Assembly (NCBI GenBank): GCA_025201345.1 | Contig: JAIXMG010000004.1 | Location: 372,001 to 436,000, forward strand | DNA: 64,000 nt | Direction of reading: 5' to 3' | Origin: Thamnidium elegans | Taxonomy: Eukaryota; Mucoromycota; Mucoromycetes; Mucorales; Mucoraceae | Shown here: positions 10,060-22,699 of the stretch, piece by piece | Numbering within the stretch: position 1 is the first letter of the stretch | Layout: each line of letters opens with the position of its first letter | Program-made: the position numbers and the translations under genes | Notes under the pieces: generated by a model | Seen by the model: the letters and a program-made list of their open reading frames with translations, nothing else | Database searches by the model: none | Told to the model about the DNA's origin: nothing

Positions 10060-12569
10060 TCAGTGAGAAGGTGGCCAAGCAGTATTAGGATCAGTTAATA
10101 ATTCTTCTGAATCATTCACAATAATCATACTCATATCATCATCATCTTCTTTTACAGAGGATGCTTCTGATCCACTTCGTTGTCTTCCGGTACTTTTAGG
10201 AGGCTCTAGTAGTAATTTTTTATCCACAATAGGTCTATTGTTGGGTAATACAGGATTACTTTGACTTCTACGGCGCATAATTCGATCCATTTCAACCGCT
10301 TTATCTGACGCTGTCTTCACATTAGATGAGTCCGTAAATGTTAGACTTTCAGTAAATGATTTAGGAAATGAAAATACAGGTAATTGAGGTGTTGAGCCAT
10401 TACTATCATCATCATCTTGATTATTACTACTACTAGCTTGACTACTTAAACTTTTAACATCTTCATCTTCATCATCTTCGTCATCATCATCTTCATCACA
10501 TTCATCCAGATCATCCGCATCTTTACCTATAGCTGAAACAGAACTTAATATATGACGCGTAGATGAACTAGTAGAAGGACTTGTTGTATTTGAAGTGGGT
10601 GAAGCAGGCGAAGATTCACTCGAAGTAGTAAATACTAAATTGGACAACTTTTTAATTGGCGTACTGGCAGTTTGAGATAATGAATAAAGATGAGTAGGTA
10701 AAGGTAAAGATAACTTTCTTGACTGATGTTGAGAAGAACACCAAGCTAATTCAGATTCCAAAAAATCACGATAACATATTAACCTTTGTAATTCGATGCG
10801 TTTAATTTTTATCCTTTTGCCTAACGTCTCAGCGAACGATAAGATACGGTCTTTTGTTGATTTTTGATAAGGAGATAGTACCATCAAGTTTCTTCTTAAT
10901 TGTAATTCACGGTCTAATAACTTTACTTGTTCGTCAATACGATCAGATAATTCTTGTACTTTATCTTTTCCTTTTTCCTCTCGTTTTAATCTATCAGTAT
11001 GGTATCGTTGTTCCTTTGAGTCTATTGTATCGGATGTAGCTCTTTTGGTGGGTCTCATACGTACGCCTGTTGTTTTTAAAGTAGCTGCATAATTAATCTT
11101 TAACATCCAATCATCCATTTCCTTTTCATTATCAGCACGTAACAAAAATTGTTGACCATCACCAGTGATCAATCGAAAGACGTGAGGGTATTTTGTATAT
11201 TCTTCATCACATATACAGATAGCATAAGACAATGAAACAATTTGAACGGGCCTGAGATACGTATGAGATGATAAAGAACTTGTGGTTGAAGTGGGTATAG
11301 GCGTAATAGAGGTAGGATTGGCCGAGTATAAAGAAGACATTGAGTTGACAGTATTGGCATTGACGCTAAGATTGGAGGAAGATTCAGCCAGAGTCGAAAA
11401 AGCGGGGAAACTATTATTTCTTTTTGAAGCTAAATCGGAATTACTCGTAGTAGTGGATGATGATGATTTAGGATTTTCTTCATTGTCAAGCCAATTTTGA
11501 TACGAAGAAAGATCAGCAAAGAAAATGATTTGACTACCACTCAAGATGACGCCAAACGGTCTCCATCCACGTGCGGTTGCCTTTTTACCGCCCTGAATTA
11601 AATCATATTTTCTATCCAAAATACCTGCTTTTGTGACTCGAATCGTAAAAGTGTTGTTACTATCGTTTCCATATCGACTTCGAACACCCGCTAAACATAA
11701 TGATTTGGCCTTTAAAAGAGAGAAATGAACTTCCATAATAGGTATTGGCTTTATAGTCCGTTTATAATTAAAACTATTTTCAGCTGGCATCAATTGCTCT
11801 AATTTTTGACTTAGGTCAGCTAGTAAAGCAGACTAAATAATTCATGTTTAGACTAAATAATGGTTTTGTGTATATGTTTAACTTACAGAATGGGTATTTA
11901 TGTTGGAATCATTGCTTTTCAATTTAGAAAACCATGAGTTTGATCTTTCTGCTCTACCAATTGACTCTTTATGTCCATCTGCATATGTAAATTCTGACAT
12001 AACAATGTTGTCATACATTATCTAGTTTTGTTTTTTTAAGCCCAAAGAAAAAAATAAATAAACAAAAAATCAAGTAAGAAACTTACATCTAATATTTCTT
12101 GAGCTACACCTTCACCGCCTTCAATTATTTTTGTTCTCATAATAAAAGTATCCTTATTCATCTTTTGTCGTACATTTTTATTATGGGCATCCGTATGAAG
12201 TAATAGAATAGAAAAAGAAACTGCATATACAACATCTATATAATATCACATGAGTTTTTTGGGGGTTATCATTTCAACTATCTCGTTACTACTTTACCTG
12301 GATTATCTACTAAACCAGGGTTACACTCATAGTAACGTTTGGCAAAGTCCTCCATTGCACGATCAATTTGTTGAGCTTCCTTTGGTAATAAAACTCTAGC
12401 TAATAATTTTCTATTTTTTTTTTATAAGTATTTCTCCGTTTATAAAACTTATTGTTCGTTACCTTAAAGACGTATCAATTGATTCTCCACAAAAGTCAAA
12501 CTTCTCTACCTGTGACGCAAAACTAACGTCTACTGGTTTATTGTTGTTGTCATCGCTAGGACCTGCCAT
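10060..12569 (-). CDS. Sec7-PH Arf guanine-nucleotide exchange factor, short Sec7 domain
   Basis: Five exons: 12569-12463, 12410-12298, 12235-12087, 12021-11887 and 11832-10060, 758 aa. The N-terminus carries the catalytic half of a Sec7 domain: [12 protein letters not shown] with the glutamic finger at Glu47, [11 protein letters not shown], and [16 protein letters not shown] with Thr88-Asp89-His91-Asn92. A PH domain follows (about residues 235-420), split by a Ser/Thr-rich insert, then a coiled stretch ([16 protein letters not shown]) and an acidic Ser-rich tail. This is the layout of fungal YEL1/Sec74-like or cytohesin-like GEFs that load GTP onto Arf GTPases at membranes. Oddity: the first half of the Sec7 fold (helices A-E, roughly 80 residues) is not encoded upstream of the ATG, which has only a pyrimidine/AT-rich promoter-like region behind it. 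Confidence 0.88.
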
Positions 12570-12910
12570 GCGCCTCTCTTTTTTATTTTTATTTTAATGA
12601 AGCCGGGATGAAGATAGATTAAGAAAAATAAAAAAAAGTTGTTAACACAAAAAAAGGGGAGGAAAGAATGATACAAATAAAATAAAAAGGAGAATATATA
12701 TTATTTTTCTTTTTTTTTATATATATATGTGTGTATATATTGTTGTATGTAAACGAAATAAAAAAAAGGAAAGAAAAGAACGAGTAAAAAAGGGTAAATC
12801 CAGTGTAAATAAATAAAATGTTCAATTGAAGCCCAGTTCGATAGTATAGGGTGGAATAAAAGATTTTTTTAATATCTTCTTAGTTTCTTTTTTCTTGTTT
12901 ACAAGTAACA
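12570..12910. promoter_or_regulatory. Divergent promoter of the Sec7-PH gene and MED11
   Basis: 341 bp separate two head-to-head start codons. The interval is A/T-rich with T-runs and a TA-rich segment (12717-12740) and no open frame of note. It must hold both promoters; no specific factor site is recognised. Confidence 0.5.
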
Positions 12911-13454
12911 ATGTCCAAACATATAGATGCAGAAGGTCGTATGGCCGAAAGTACCATGCGTATAAAAGACTTGGCACAAGCAGAAAAAGTAATAAAAATA
13001 AAAATGTTTATAGGTTTACATCACGAGCTAACTACCATTTTAGAAACTGGTTTTGTTACTTGAAACTGTAGCAGAGGCACTATCTATTTTATCTGACGAA
13101 GCACCTTCTGACGAAGAAAATATAGATGAATTCATTCGTAATCGTGCTATGAATTTTCGTAATTTAGCCTCACGTTATTTTTCACTTGTCAATGTAAATA
13201 TATACATGTACATACACTTAACAATGAGAACTTACACTTCCTTTCTTTTCTTTATAAAAAAGGATATTCAATTTGCATTGAGAAGTCACACACATTATTT
13301 AACAAAGGAAGCAAGTATTACTTCTTCAGCAAATAAAATTATACCCTTCAAGAACTCTGTACTTGGTCAATATAAAGAATTAGAAATTTGGACAGAAGCA
13401 ATTGAAACAATCAGTCAACGAATTACAGAAATTAAAAATATTGCACTAGAATAA
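12911..13454 (+). CDS. MED11: Mediator complex subunit 11
   Basis: Three exons: 12911-12988, 13044-13193 and 13263-13454, 139 aa. The spliced product reads RIKDLAQAEK, KLVLLLETVAEALSIL, an acidic linker (DEAPSDEENIDEF), FRNLASRYFSLVNDIQFAL and a final helix TEAIETISQRITEIK. This pattern of two helices with a conserved start RI..L...EK and an F...Y...L..I middle is that of Med11 (PF10280). Med11 pairs with Med22 in the Mediator head and contacts TFIIH and RNA polymerase II. Size is normal for the family. It converges with MGS1, whose stop codon lies only 9 bp away, so their 3' UTRs must overlap. Confidence 0.85.
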
Positions 13455-13463
13455 ACTTTTTAT

Positions 13464-15273
13464 TTAATCTAGAAAGTTACGATTCTTTAATTCATTAGGA
13501 AGATACGTTTGATTCACTGGTCCTTCGAAATCTGGATTATACTTGTATCCTTTGCCATATCCCAAATCCTTTTTTTTTTTTTAGAAAAAAGTAAATAAAA
13601 CTGATACTATATATTATTTATGTGTATATTTTTACCTTCATTAATCGAGTAGGTGCATTACGAATATGCATTGGAACTGGATACGATGGTTCTTGTCGGA
13701 TGGTTTGTTTTATTAAATTATACGCTTTATAGCTACGTACACTCTTTTTGGTTTCGGCCAAGTGAACAACCAAGTGTGCAAGAATGGTATCACATTCGGG
13801 CATACCAATCTTTTCACACGCGTTATATGCTGCCATCGCTAATGGTAAAGCTGTATTATCCGCTAATCCAATATCTTCACTTGCACATCGTACTAATCTT
13901 CTAGCAACATACAATGGATCCTCGCCTGCTTCTAACATTCTACCCAACCAATACAATGCTGCATTTGCATCACTTCCACGAATACTCTTATGCATTGCAC
14001 TAATAATATCATAATGTTGGTCTCCGTTACGATCATATAATAAATGTGATTTTTGAAATGCTCCTTTTACTGTTTCAATCTCTAATGGTGACGATTTACT
14101 TGGTAATAGACTTACAGCAATCTCTAACGTATTTAACGCCGTACGAGCTATATATACAGGTATTTTTTAATTCAATATTCACATATACATTTTTATTTTC
14201 ATTACCATCACCATCACTAAAGATGGCTAATTGCTTTATTGCGTCTGTATCTTTACTTGTATCCATTTCCTCTACAGCTTCTCCTCTCCACTTCTTTAAC
14301 CCTCGTGTCAAAATAGCTTCAATGTGATCCTGATCTAACCTTTGCAATACAAACACCTTACACCTTGATAAAAGTGCAGAATTTACTTTAAAACTATCCA
14401 AAATAATCAGTCTCTAAAAATTCACACTTCAAGGAGGAAATATATATATATATATATACCTCGGATTTTCAGTTGTTGCACCTATTAAATTAATTGTACC
14501 GTGTTCAACATACGGTAAGAACAAATCCTGCTGTACCTTTGTAAACCGATGAATTTCATCAATAAACACAATTGTCTTTTGCCCTGTTAAAGCTAAAGTT
14601 CCTTTGGCTTCTTCAAACGCTTTCTTGACATCTGCAGATCCGTGACTTGTTGCACTTAATTCGATAAATCGAGACTTGGTCATTTTAGATATAATTCGTG
14701 CAACGGTTGTCTTTCCGCAACCAGGCGGACCCCATAGCATCATGGAAGGTATACGATCATTGTCAATAAGCTTCTTTAAAATACCATCTTTTCCCAACAA
14801 CTCTTCTTGTCCAACAAAATCATCCAGTGAAGATGGTCGAACTAAAAATAAAAGTAAGTACATACATATATATTTGTATTTTATAGTATTACCTTTGGCG
14901 GCTAAAGGCATGGATTCTGCTGCAGCATCAACTTTAGTTCGTTTGTGTGACATGGTTGGTGGTAAAGCCTCTACTGTTCTCTTTTGAGGAGAGCTCATAA
15001 ACAGACTTGGGCTTGGTTTAGGTACAGATTTAGGTGCAAATAAAGGTGCCATGCGAACGTTTGTTGGTTCTGCTGCAACTTTAGGTGCTTGCTCGACTGC
15101 GGCAGCAACAGGAAGACATCCGTTGTCAATGTGTACATTGATAGTTGCTGAAGTAACCCATTGTGCACAAAGTGGGCATTTAACTAGTGGTTTGACTTCG
15201 TTAAGTACAATTTACCTTCTAGTAAAAAAAAAAGGAGGGGGGCGTTGTTACCTTTGTTTGAAAGATCTGACAT
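13464..15273 (-). CDS. MGS1: AAA+ ATPase Mgs1/WRNIP1 with UBZ zinc finger
   Basis: Six exons: 15273-15252, 15195-14893, 14841-14460, 14393-14206, 14147-13636 and 13568-13464, 503 aa. A tiny first exon (22 bp) leads into a Rad18-type UBZ finger, C14-x2-C17-x11-H29-x4-C34. The RarA/Mgs1 ATPase follows: DDFVGQEELLG, Walker A GPPGCGKTT at 146-154, Walker B IVFIDEIHRF, sensor GATTENPSF and SALLSRC arginine finger. The C-terminal MgsA oligomerisation part includes MHKSIRGSDANAALYWL and YLPNELKNRNF. The family acts at stalled replication forks, binds ubiquitinated PCNA through UBZ and stimulates or tethers polymerase delta. The second exon acceptor was chosen at AACGAAG because the upstream AG would bring an in-frame stop. 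It is nuclear by function. Confidence 0.95.
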
Positions 15274-15862
15274 TGGTGTTTAAAATAAAAAGATATAAAA
15301 AAAAAAAAAAAAAAAAAAAAATTAGTCAAAAAAGGACAATAAAAAGGGCTTTCGAATATGAGTATCGGACATGGACTTGACTATTTTGTTAGTGATCTCA
15401 AGAGTCGATCCCATTCTTTTCGAAGATGAATCTGGACATTTGGCACAAAATAGACAAAGTAAAATTTCGAAAGCGACAAATATTATTTTCATCAAACATA
15501 TCGTTTCTTTGGGGGGGGGGTGAAATGTACTATATTTATAGGTATCGAATGGGAAATAATTATAAAAAATACACTCAAGTTTGCTACTCTCACATTTTCA
15601 TTAATGAAATAAGTAACTCTCTTTAAAAGTTTAACAATCTTATAAATATTGGCGCTTTTAGATGTCTTTTTATTTTTAAAAAAGGGGGAGGAAGCTAGTG
15701 AGATTCTGCCCCAATAACGCAATAGTTACCTTATTATTTTACTAGTAATCTTTAAAATAATACATGCAGATCGGGTTAAGTGCCTCACTATTATTGTAAG
15801 AAGCGATTATGCATTAGTTCATCATATTGGCAACCTATTTTAATTAATTTGCCTTGCTCTAA

Positions 15863-15899
<37 letters not shown>

Positions 15900-16162
15900 G
15901 GTGTAAGTACTATGAAAGATGATTCATATTTGAGGGACACGCATAAAAAGGGTATTCTATTCAAAGTTGTATCTTCATATATATTTTCTAAGGCACACGT
16001 AAGTAATACTAGTAAATTAGAGAGACTTGGTGTCTACGTACCTAGATTCTAGTTTTAAAAATGAGTGCTAGTACAGTCACACAAAGTGCATAAGGAGAAT
16101 CAGTAACAATATATTTTTTCTCTGTCTTTTTTTTCCCTTATTTTTATATTTGAAAGCAAATA
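15274..16162. other. Divergent intergenic region between MGS1 and dynactin p24
   Basis: Holds both promoters. It contains an A-run near 15298-15320 next to the MGS1 start and a T-run of about 32 at 15866-15897. Short frames here are not conserved-looking. Confidence 0.5.
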
Positions 16163-16934
16163 ATGGATGAACACGGCTTTGAAGCAAGATTAAGACACTT
16201 GGAACATGTATTAATTGGACAACAAAACGCACAATTTTCCAAACCAACAAAAGATAATCTTTTAAAGAGAGTGAACAATATTCACAAGGAATTAGATGCA
16301 GTTTATAAGAACAACAAACCTATTAAAAGCTTTATAGAAAAATGTAACAAGAGAGTGCATACAAAAAAAAAGAGAGTTGTAGCTGACATTTTGAATTAGA
16401 TGATGTTCATTCAAAACTCTTGAACCCAAATACCTCCACTTATTCATTAGAGAGAGAAATTTTGGCTCCCGATGTTAAACTTGAGCTTTTATTAACTGCT
16501 CAAGATGATTTAGAAAAGTTTGCTCAAGAAGTTAAGCAAGTTAAAGACCTTGAATATGTTGTCAGTGGAACGGAGTTTGATGGTAATATCCAGTTGTTGT
16601 TTTTTTGAGAGCGTATTAAAGAGAATTAAAAAAATAGTGTTTTAGTTGTGGAAAAGTTGGGACCTGAATTATCGAGATTAGAAGTATCACATACTGATCA
16701 AATTACGAAATTAAATGATATCACTGAGCAAGTATCACAATTTATGGAACGTTATAACGGAACGGTACGGTACAAAGAAAGGAAAAAAAAATATGAAAGC
16801 ATGACTAAGAAAACCTTAATATATAGGTAAACACTTTATCCGAAATTTTTATATCTTGGGATAATATATTAACAAATATGGAGACTCATGTCACTACTAT
16901 TGAACGTCAAGAAATAAACAGTAGTGTCATTTAA
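16163..16934 (+). CDS. DCTN3: Dynactin subunit 3 (p24) homologue
   Basis: Four exons: 16163-16343, 16400-16582, 16646-16764 and 16827-16934, 196 aa, close to the 186 aa of animal p24. It is nearly all helical coiled-coil: ARLRHLEHVLIG at the start, VNNIHKELDAVYKNN, a central EILAPDVKLELLLTAQDDLE matching the conserved p24 segment, KLGPELSRLE, and FISWDNILTNMETHV near the end. Order and spacing match PF07426. p24 sits in the dynactin shoulder with p150Glued and dynamitin and supports dynein-driven transport of nuclei and endosomes in hyphae. All four splice junctions are GT-AG and keep frame. Confidence 0.85.
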
Positions 16935-17122
16935 CTATACTATAAAACAACTAGTAGTGCATAATCTTGCGTTTTGTTCCTTAGCAACTGTTTTATAATG
17001 TATGAAAAGGTTAATTATGATGACTGAATGTTATTGTATATGCGTGGGAAATCCCAAACAGAAAAATTTTAATAAGTTTATGGGGTCTATTATTGTTTAC
17101 AAACTATTTCAAAAAGTACACA

Positions 17123-17166
<44 letters not shown>

Positions 17167-17292
17167 AAAAAAAAAATAGTAACCCAAAATAGTAAACCTT
17201 TTATATATATATTACTATATCTTTTTTTTTCTTTTTTCTTTTTTCTCTTCTTTACTCTTCTTTATCACTTCAATATATATATTAAGAAAAAA
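16935..17292. other. Intergenic, with an A39 tract
   Basis: 3' flank of the dynactin gene and 5' flank of the F-box-like gene. Contains 39 consecutive A at 17126-17164, followed by a pyrimidine-rich TTTTCTTTTTTC stretch just upstream of the next start, typical of promoters in this window. Confidence 0.7.
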
Positions 17293-18042
17293 ATGGATAG
17301 ATTACCCTTTGAAGTATTATTACAGGTATTTGAATACTTACCTTTAGGGTCATTTCAGTCATTGTATTACGTGTTTCCTCAAGTAGTTATTGATGAAGCA
17401 CTTATTTATAAACTTCGAAACAAAAAAAAGCAGCCAATGATTGACTTGATATCAACTAATCTTCATGAACTATCTACACCAATTTCGAATAAAAGAAATG
17501 AGTCATCATTATCCTTATATTTCACCTCCTTTGATTCCTCACATCGATATATTTGGACCTTACCTGATTTTATTAATCAAACTCATTATTTCAAAGTAAA
17601 AGATGCTTATGTCTCTCATGGTAAACTTGTACTCAAACGACCCTATGACCTTCTTATCAAAGATAACGTGGTGGTAGCCCAAAAGTCATTAGGGTCTTTA
17701 TGGGATATTAGAAAGAGTTTCCCTCCAACAAGAGCAGGTTCTTTTTCTGGTGCAAGTGAATATTCTAAAATTAAATCTCAAGAATTAATTATATATCAAT
17801 CGGGTTGTATTTTAGATTCATGCTTAATTCCGTCTTGTTTAACAGGGGTTGTACCTTTGGATGAGGATCATAAAAAGAAGGGTTCTAATAGACCAAAATT
17901 ACCTAGTTTATATCAAAGAAAAGTTCCTTTTACTTCTTCTGCTTCGTCTGCTTATCCAGATCTTACATGTGGCTATTTTCTTGTGGAACGATTAGCTATA
18001 AGTATTCCTACTTTTCTGGAACTCTATTCTTCTTCTAATTAA
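17293..18042 (+). CDS. F-box-like protein
   Basis: Single exon, 249 aa. The N-terminus MDRLPFEVLLQVFEYLPLG followed by SFQSLYYVFP fits an F-box (LP.E.L..IF.YLP pattern). Such proteins are substrate adaptors that dock to Skp1 in SCF ubiquitin ligases. The remainder (about residues 45-249) shows no LRR, WD40 or other repeat that I recognise. It contains a WTLPDFINQTHYFKVKDAY segment and a basic KKKGSNRPKLP loop. The start codon follows an A-rich AAGAAAAAAATGG context. Substrate unknown. Confidence 0.65.
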   Translation: MDRLPFEVLLQVFEYLPLGSFQSLYYVFPQVVIDEALIYKLRNKKKQPMIDLISTNLHELSTPISNKRNESSLSLYFTSFDSSHRYIWTLPDFINQTHYFKVKDAYVSHGKLVLKRPYDLLIKDNVVVAQKSLGSLWDIRKSFPPTRAGSFSGASEYSKIKSQELIIYQSGCILDSCLIPSCLTGVVPLDEDHKKKGSNRPKLPSLYQRKVPFTSSASSAYPDLTCGYFLVERLAISIPTFLELYSSSN

Positions 18043-18216
18043 AAATGCCCATGTTACACAACCTATTGTATTATCTTTTTCATCTTTTATTACACTCCTT
18101 TTATATATATATTCCTTTTTTTATACATAAAGCCCTTCATATATACATATACACATATATTACACTCTATAAATAAATAAAACCCCTTATTTTTTTTTTT
18201 ACTTTTACTTTTTTAT
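18043..18216. terminator. Shared 3' region of convergent genes
   Basis: 174 bp between the convergent stops of the F-box-like and tau-like genes. Contains TATATA tracts and AATAAATAAAA, suitable polyadenylation signals for either strand. Confidence 0.4.
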
Positions 18217-19612
18217 TTAATCGATTGAAAGAGGTAAAGTCATTATGAAATCATCATCATCAGGTACACTAGATGGACTTGTAGTACCAGTACTAGTTGG
18301 TGAAGTTAATAAGCTAGATTTTATTCTTCTCTTTGTTCCTACATCAATTCGTGAATTGGCTGTTGATTTAAACGATAATTTTTCATTATAAACTAATAAA
18401 TCTCCACCTTTTGGTTTATGCTTTATATTATCCAAAGATCCAACCTTGGAAGAAATTGGTTTGTCTTTAATAAAGGATAATGACCTATCGTTATAGATTT
18501 CTACATCCCCTCCACCTGGTTTATGTTTAATATTATCCAAAGAACCCACTTTAGATGTTATTTCTTTTGACCTTATAAAATCAAACTTATCATCGTAGAT
18601 TTTCAGATCACCACCACCTGGTTTGTGCTTGATATTATCTAGTGAGCCAACTTTAGATGTTATTTCTTTTGACTTTATAGAATCAGATTTATCATCATAA
18701 ATCTTTAGATCACCTCCTCCTGGTTTATGTTTGATATTATCTAGTGAGCCAACTTTAGATGTTATGTCTTTTGATTTTATAAATTCAAACTTATCGTCGT
18801 AAATTCTAACTGAACCACCACCAGGCTTATGCTTAATGTTGTCCAATGATCCAACTTTGGATGATATCTCTTTGGATTTAATAAAGTTGGCTCTATCATC
18901 ATAAATTGTGACAGATCCGCCGCCTGGTTTATGCTTAATATTGTCCAATGAGCCAATTTTAGAACCAACTTTAGATGCGATTCTCGATCGTAATTCATCC
19001 ACATTTTCGTCATACACTTTACTTGTACCACCACTAGGTTTGTGTTTAATATTTTCAAGTGACCCTATTTTGGACTTCACATGACTACACGAAAAATTTA
19101 ATTGTATTGTTCCATTTTCTTATTGTATTTATTTTACCTAAAATCTGGTCGAGATGAAGGGGAAACCATCAATGCTCTTTTAGCTGCATAACTTTTTTGA
19201 TCCTTTTTAAATTGTTGTGTAGGCATACTTTTAGTAACAGACATTGTTCTAGATGGGTTTGTTTCTAAACTTGGCCTATTTTCTGTAGTATAGTATGTAT
19301 ATTTAAGTTAACATTCACTATAACGCCGAAGGAGAAGATCATTATACCTTTTTCCGTTGTCGACCGAGGCTTTATCAGACTCGTCTTTTTTTTCATTGTC
19401 GTTTTATCGCTTGTTGTCGTCGAACGCGACTTTAATGAACCAGTAGAAGGAACGGTTTTTGCAGCGGATGTTGCAGCGGATGTTGCAGCGGATGTTGTAG
19501 CGGGCGCTGGAGACGTAGGTGGCATATTAGGTTGAGAGCCTACACGTATAGACGTTACAGTCATCTTTGAGCTAATAGACCTTCGATGCGAATTCACAGG
19601 TGTTGTTACCAT
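18217..19612 (-). CDS. Tau/MAP2/MAP4-type microtubule-binding protein, seven repeats
   Basis: Three exons: 19612-19348, 19282-19138 and 19084-18217, 425 aa. Residues 1-136 form a basic, Ser/Thr/Pro/Ala-rich projection-like region (SAATSAATSAA, TMKKKTSLIKPRS). From about residue 141 to 375 come seven tandem repeats of 32-38 aa with the core SKVGSLDNIKHKPGGG, each followed by an acidic/aromatic linker such as DLKIYDDK or SVRIYDD. Animal tau repeats have the same core (KIGSxxNxxHxPGGG, PF00418) and bind along microtubule protofilaments; animal proteins have three to five copies. A short tail SKxxxGTKRRIKSSLLTSPTS and a terminal MTLPLSID follow. By homology it should bundle or stabilise microtubules in the cytoplasm. 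Exon 3 holds all repeats, so copy number can vary by unequal crossing over. Confidence 0.9.
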
Positions 19613-19803
19613 ATTATGATTATTATTATTTTTTTTTTTAAAAAAAAAGTAAAGAAAAAAAAAGGAAAAGAAAAAAAGGACACAAATGTATGATAATTAA
19701 TTAAAATAGATAAAAATTTACTCCATTGTGCAACTTGAAAATCCTTGTGCAAAAACAAATATACGACAATGCAAAAAAAAAAAAAAAAAAAAAAAGGTAA
19801 AAT

Positions 19804-21735
<1,932 letters not shown>

Positions 21736-21906
21736 GATGAAATTCTTTTTTGGATGAGAAAGGTAAACCTTTACGAAAAAAGCGACCAAAAATGACGCTC
21801 GATTTCAACCAACGTCACAATCGGAGATGGTTTCTTTTTGGGTGAAAGAGAGAGAGAGGGATTTCATCACATTACTTTTTTTTGTTTTTCTCTTCTTTGG
21901 TTCATC
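21736..21906. promoter_or_regulatory. Bidirectional promoter of VMA2 and the THEM6-like gene
   Basis: Only 171 bp separate the two divergent start codons. The stretch has a GAGAGAGAGAGAGG purine tract (21846-21859) followed by CATCACATT and a T-run. No factor site is assigned. Confidence 0.5.
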
Positions 21907-22699
21907 ATGACATGGACAAAAGTCATTGCTATAGCTGGCCTACCTACTTTACTGGTTGGACTAGCTCATATAAACTCTCTACCTTTTGTGTATACATTAA
22001 AGTCCTGGTGGCTATTAAGGTCGCTTGTTGAAAGAGCAAAGAAATCAAATCTAGACCCTGAAGGTTACTGATTTTTTTTTTTAAATTTCAGAAAATATAA
22101 ATACATGAGCCTAATAAAAAAAAGGTTTACATAGATTTGTTTACAATTGTTTCGCAAGATCAAAGATGTTTATGGGATGATATTGATTATAATCAGCATA
22201 TGGTAAAGTATATTGAGCACACACTGAAATAGTTTTCCATCTCTCTTATATCTGTCATTAGAATAACAGCACATACAATAAAAAATTAGATTTCAGCAGA
22301 ATTCACCTTTTGTATATTATTGTGCCTAAAATTATGATGGAACCCGATCACCATGTATTTGCTCATAATGCAGGTGTGTTTACATTGTTTAAGCGAGAAA
22401 TCCCGCCACTTCAGCCTTATACTATTCAAACTCGTGTCTGGACATGGAACGAAAAATGGTTATTTTTACAACACCGATTCATTATTGAATCTGGAGATGG
22501 ACCTATTACTGTATGCTGTATAGCTACAAGTAAAATTGTATTTAAAAAGACGTCTGGAAAAACCGTTTCTCCTAAAGAGATATTTGAGTTATGTGGACAT
22601 GTGTTAGACTCACAAACAGAAACAAAAAGAAGTCAAAATTGGAATAAAGCCAAACATTTATTATCCATGCATCACGACGATTGGGATTCCAAGTTATAG
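21907..22699 (+). CDS. THEM6-like acyl-CoA thioesterase-family protein
   Basis: Three exons: 21907-22063, 22135-22202 and 22262-22699, 220 aa. An N-terminal hydrophobic segment (VIAIAGLPTLLVGLAHI) is followed by a 4HBT-like hot-dog domain with DDIDYNQHMNNSTYNKKLDFSR, then FKREIPPLQPYTIQTRVWTW and KWLFLQHRF. The xxDxDxNxHMNNxxY pattern is that of the thioesterase/THEM6 group, which are membrane-anchored hot-dog proteins of the ER or mitochondria in animals and fungi. Enzymatic activity of this subgroup is not well established. The second-exon acceptor ACATAG was chosen because it alone keeps the frame. Its stop codon overlaps the convergent mannosyltransferase gene. Confidence 0.8.

Noticed and set aside
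12570..12910. A missing N-terminal Sec7 exon in the divergent promoter
   Set aside because: No frame in this interval encodes Sec7-like helices; the sequence is promoter-like AT/pyrimidine DNA.
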